Origin: JAGQUL01 sp038212015
GTDB taxonomy: Bacteria > Actinomycetota > Thermoleophilia > Gaiellales > SKUG01
Length of the DNA stretch: 7,247 bases
NCBI GenBank assembly: GCA_038212015.1
Contig: JBBQUY010000115.1
Coordinates: forward strand, 1-7,247
Reading direction: 5' to 3'
Shown here: piece by piece, positions 5,517-7,247 of the stretch
Position numbering within the stretch: position 1 is the first letter of the stretch
Layout: each line of letters opens with the position of its first letter
Notes under the pieces: generated by a model
What the model was told of the DNA's origin: nothing
Seen by the model: only the letters and a program-made list of their open reading frames with translations
Databases searched by the model: none
Made by a program: the position numbers and the translations under genes

Positions 5517-6131
5517 TCAGCCGGTGGTGTGCCAGCGCAGCCTGAAGCTGGCGCGGCGGCCCTGGTCGGAATTCGGTGAGGTGGACGCGAGGCGCCAGCG
5601 AACGTCGATCGCGTGCTGTTCGCCGCGTCGCCACGTGTTGGAGCCGTCCTTGCCGGGGACGGTCAGAAAGCGAATGTCCGACCTGCCGTCGAACGGCATC
5701 CACTGCATGCAGCGATCGGGCTCGACCTGGACGCGTGGGACCTGGAGCCTCGCGGGCGGGCGCGGGTACAGGCAACGGCGGGTGATCGCGTCGTAGACCT
5801 GCAGTTGCAGCGCGTCGCTGAATCCACCCTCGACGATGTGATCCTGCGTCAGGGTCACGCGCGTGATCGGTCGAGGGCCGGCGTTGGCGAGCACCATGCG
5901 GCGTCGGCCCTCGTGCCCGGGCAGCACGCCGTCGATCTTCAGTACGGCCTCGCCGGACCGGTTGTTGGAGACGCGGTGGACGATCTTGCCGTCGAGCTTC
6001 AGCGTCGGTACCCGTGAGGTCGGTGACGTGCGTTCGATGGTGACGCTCGCGGCCACGGACGCGCCGGCGAGCACCAGTACCGCCGTGGCAATGACGAGCG
6101 ACCAGTATGCAATGGGGTGCGGTGAACTCAC
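5517..6131 (-). CDS. TasA/camelysin-like exported fibre protein
   Basis: Exported 204-aa protein. A signal segment spans about residues 9-28 (YWSLVIATAVLVLAGASVAA). The rest has TasA/camelysin-family features: EAVLKIDGVLPG followed by a short spacer and LANAGPRPITRVTL, a mid-region strand LQLQVYD, and a terminal pattern GRRASFRLRW that matches the end of the other TasA-like protein here (KSATFDLVW). C120 and C141 may form a disulphide across an Arg/Pro-rich insert. Bacillus TasA relatives form extracellular fibres after SipW cleavage; such a role is inferred here from family likeness and the adjacent peptidase gene. The start is GTG at 6131, backed by GGGGGAG 6 nt upstream. The GTG overlaps the peptidase stop (GTGA, 4 nt), so translation is coupled. 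It lacks a sorting motif. Confidence 0.8.
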   Translation of the reverse strand: MSSPHPIAYWSLVIATAVLVLAGASVAASVTIERTSPTSRVPTLKLDGKIVHRVSNNRSGEAVLKIDGVLPGHEGRRRMVLANAGPRPITRVTLTQDHIVEGGFSDALQLQVYDAITRRCLYPRPPARLQVPRVQVEPDRCMQWMPFDGRSDIRFLTVPGKDGSNTWRRGEQHAIDVRWRLASTSPNSDQGRRASFRLRWHTTG

Positions 6132-6832
6132 GCGACGCTCCCCCAGCGAGCAGCGTCGTCGAACTGGAAGCGAGGGTCATCCTCGTCGAGTTCAGTCATT
6201 CGTTCGTCTTCGTCATCTTCCCGCTCGTCACGCCAGACCCAGCGCAGGAACTGCGTGAGCAGCAGAAGCACGGGGATGACGACGAGCAGCACGCGTGCCC
6301 AGCGTGTCTGTGCCTTGATCATGAGCCAGCCCACGTGCGGGACGTGTGTCTTCACGCGGTAACCGGTGTCCTCATAGGTCGTTTCATAGGGATCCCGGGC
6401 GTCGTTGTTGTCACCTTTTGTCCGGAAGACGGGCGAGCCGGATTCGGACCGCTCGACGCCCACCACCCGGTGCGTGACCTTGCGCCCGGGTACGTCGGGT
6501 TGTTCGTAGGTGATGACGTCGCCGCGACGGAGGTCGCCGGGGTCGACGGGTTCGACGACGATCACGGAGTACAGCGGGATCGTCGGCTCCATGCTCTGGC
6601 CGATGATGATGTCGGTCTTGTAGCGCGTGAGGTGTGGACCCCACATGAGCGCGCCCATGACCGCGACGAGGATCCATGCGACCAGGAACATGACGTGGCT
6701 GAGCCAGCGCAGCACCGAGCGTCCCGCGCGTGCGGGACGTCGTCGTCGGGGACGGGCGGGGGCCCCGGCGTCGTCGAGCGACGACGCCGGGGCGATCCCA
6801 TCCACACCGAAGGCATGTACTGAATCGTTCAC
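6128..6832 (-). CDS. sipW: Signal peptidase I, SipW (ER/archaeal) type
   Basis: Membrane serine protease that removes signal peptides from exported proteins. At 234 residues, the first membrane segment is about 46-63 (HVMFLVAWILVAVMGALM) and the second about 181-197. Box B is GQSMEPTIP with nucleophile S80. Box D is VTHRVVGV with H121 where ordinary bacterial enzymes have Lys, which marks the SipW/ER type. Box E is TKGDNNDARDP with D141. RRGDVITYE is also typical. The N-terminus (about 1-43) is Pro/Arg-rich and cytoplasmic; the acidic tail (WRDEREDDEDER) follows the second membrane segment. The GTG at 6832 has no Shine-Dalgarno site; GTG codon 40 (6715), preceded by GGGAC, is an alternative that would put two strong hairpins outside the gene. 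It lies 18 nt after one TasA-like gene and overlaps the next by 4 nt, so its likely substrates are its neighbours. Confidence 0.92.
   Translation of the reverse strand: MNDSVHAFGVDGIAPASSLDDAGAPARPRRRRPARAGRSVLRWLSHVMFLVAWILVAVMGALMWGPHLTRYKTDIIIGQSMEPTIPLYSVIVVEPVDPGDLRRGDVITYEQPDVPGRKVTHRVVGVERSESGSPVFRTKGDNNDARDPYETTYEDTGYRVKTHVPHVGWLMIKAQTRWARVLLVVIPVLLLLTQFLRWVWRDEREDDEDERMTELDEDDPRFQFDDAARWGSVA
6138..6144 (-). promoter_or_regulatory. Ribosome binding site GGGGGAG for the second TasA-like gene
   Basis: GGGGGAG lies 6 nt before the GTG at 6131 and within the end of the peptidase gene. It is the strongest Shine-Dalgarno site in the operon and fixes the start choice. It may allow high translation of the fibre protein independent of the peptidase. 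Confidence 0.6.
6720..6739. repeat. Hairpin in the 5' part of sipW
   Basis: CGTCCCGC (6720-6727) pairs perfectly with GCGGGACG (6732-6739) around a 4-nt loop. It lies in the region coding for the Arg-rich cytoplasmic N-terminus. Confidence 0.5.
6762..6793. repeat. Strong 14-bp hairpin near the start of sipW
   Basis: GCCCCGGCGTCGTC (6762-6775) pairs perfectly with GACGACGCCGGGGC (6780-6793) around a 4-nt loop. In the mRNA it begins about 40 nt after the GTG start. It could slow ribosomes, mark an RNA-processing point between the TasA-like and peptidase cistrons, or be untranslated if the true start is GTG 6715. Confidence 0.55.
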
Positions 6833-6850
6833 GTCAGTGATCGCGTGGGA

Positions 6851-7247
6851 TCAGAGTGAGCCGTCCCAGACGAGGTCGAACGTGGCGCTCTTGCTCTTGG
6901 TGGTGTTGTCGGTAGCGGGATTGATGCGGTACTTCACGATGTACGTGCGTGCCTCGCTCGTCGCCCAGCCGTTGAGTGCCTGTGGTGTAGCCTTGAGGGC
7001 CGCGACCGTGCCCCAGCCTGTGCCCGGGAAGATCTGAGCGTTGGGCGCCGCACCTGCGGGGTCCTCCCAGACCTGGATCTCGAGGCCGTTCGCGGCCGCA
7101 AGTTCCGCCGCCACGGTGTCGTTGGCGATGGTGAGCGTCGAGCTCGCCAGGGCACCGCCGGTGTTGGTCACCGTGATCGGGTCGCTGTCGGTACCGTTCG
7201 TGCTGGGGATGACGCCCGTCACGTTGATGATTGCGGTGCCGCCGTCG
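6851..7247 (-). CDS. TasA/camelysin-like exported protein, C-terminal part (5' end outside window)
   Basis: The reading frame is open to the window edge, so the N-terminus and signal peptide are not seen; 131 residues are visible before the TGA at 6851-6853. The visible part starts with GGTAIINVTGVIPS, then DPITVTNTGGALASSTLTI, the glycine-asparagine pattern of TasA/camelysin beta domains. LEIQVWED follows, and the end is YIVKYRI and KSATFDLVWDGSL. These blocks line up in order with the second TasA-like gene (EAVLKIDGVLPG, LANAGPRPITRVTL, LQLQVYD, RRASFRLRW). No cysteine is visible, unlike that paralogue. It is the first gene of the operon inside the window, 18 nt before sipW. A GTG at 7222 is in frame but cuts through the domain, so it is not the real start. 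Probably the major or second fibre subunit. Confidence 0.82.
   Translation of the reverse strand, partial: DGGTAIINVTGVIPSTNGTDSDPITVTNTGGALASSTLTIANDTVAAELAAANGLEIQVWEDPAGAAPNAQIFPGTGWGTVAALKATPQALNGWATSEARTYIVKYRINPATDNTTKSKSATFDLVWDGSL

Noticed and set aside
5317..6180. 287-codon open frame on the - strand overlapping the second TasA-like gene
   Set aside because: It is the shifted frame of two genes with clear signal peptides, family motifs and coupled starts.
6762..6793. Intrinsic terminator ending the upstream TasA-like cistron
   Set aside because: There is no T-run on the - strand after the stem, and the sequence lies inside the sipW frame; kept only as a hairpin.

Overview
This is a GC-rich bacterial window with an actinobacterial character: strong G/C bias at third codon positions, several GTG starts, likely leaderless or weak-SD starts, an actinobacterial-style homogentisate dioxygenase tail, and a stand-alone RNase D carrying an HRDC-like region. 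An order-level placement (for example Acidimicrobiia or Thermoleophilia) would be a guess.

Left part (1-2678, + strand). The window opens with the last 80 codons of a homogentisate 1,2-dioxygenase-like gene. About 570 bases without a confident gene follow (246-816). This gap holds a GAGC-type tetranucleotide tract at the stop codon, two related hairpins in tandem, further inverted repeats, a weak small ORF, and a candidate promoter with overlapping palindromes. Next comes a compact three-gene unit: a 98-aa protein of unknown function, an MscS-family mechanosensitive channel, and a 209-aa membrane protein with an extracytoplasmic beta-rich domain. It looks like a small envelope operon.

Middle (2679-4064). 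A convergent intergenic hairpin separates that unit from ribonuclease D on the - strand. RNase D is divergent from a tRNA-Arg(CCT) gene with its own near-consensus -10 box.

Right part (4089-7247, - strand). This is a four-gene operon transcribed toward the tRNA. In transcription order it has a TasA/camelysin-like protein (5' end outside the window), a SipW-type (ER/archaeal-type, Ser-His) signal peptidase, a second TasA-like protein that overlaps the peptidase gene by 4 nt, and a secreted protein with three FnIII-like modules starting 3 nt later. By analogy with Bacillus tapA-sipW-tasA, the peptidase probably processes the three co-encoded exported proteins, which would then form a surface fibre, matrix or adhesive structure. 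This is the most distinctive system in the window. The FnIII member and its cysteine pattern are the least familiar parts.

No CRISPR array, transposase, integrase or rRNA was seen.
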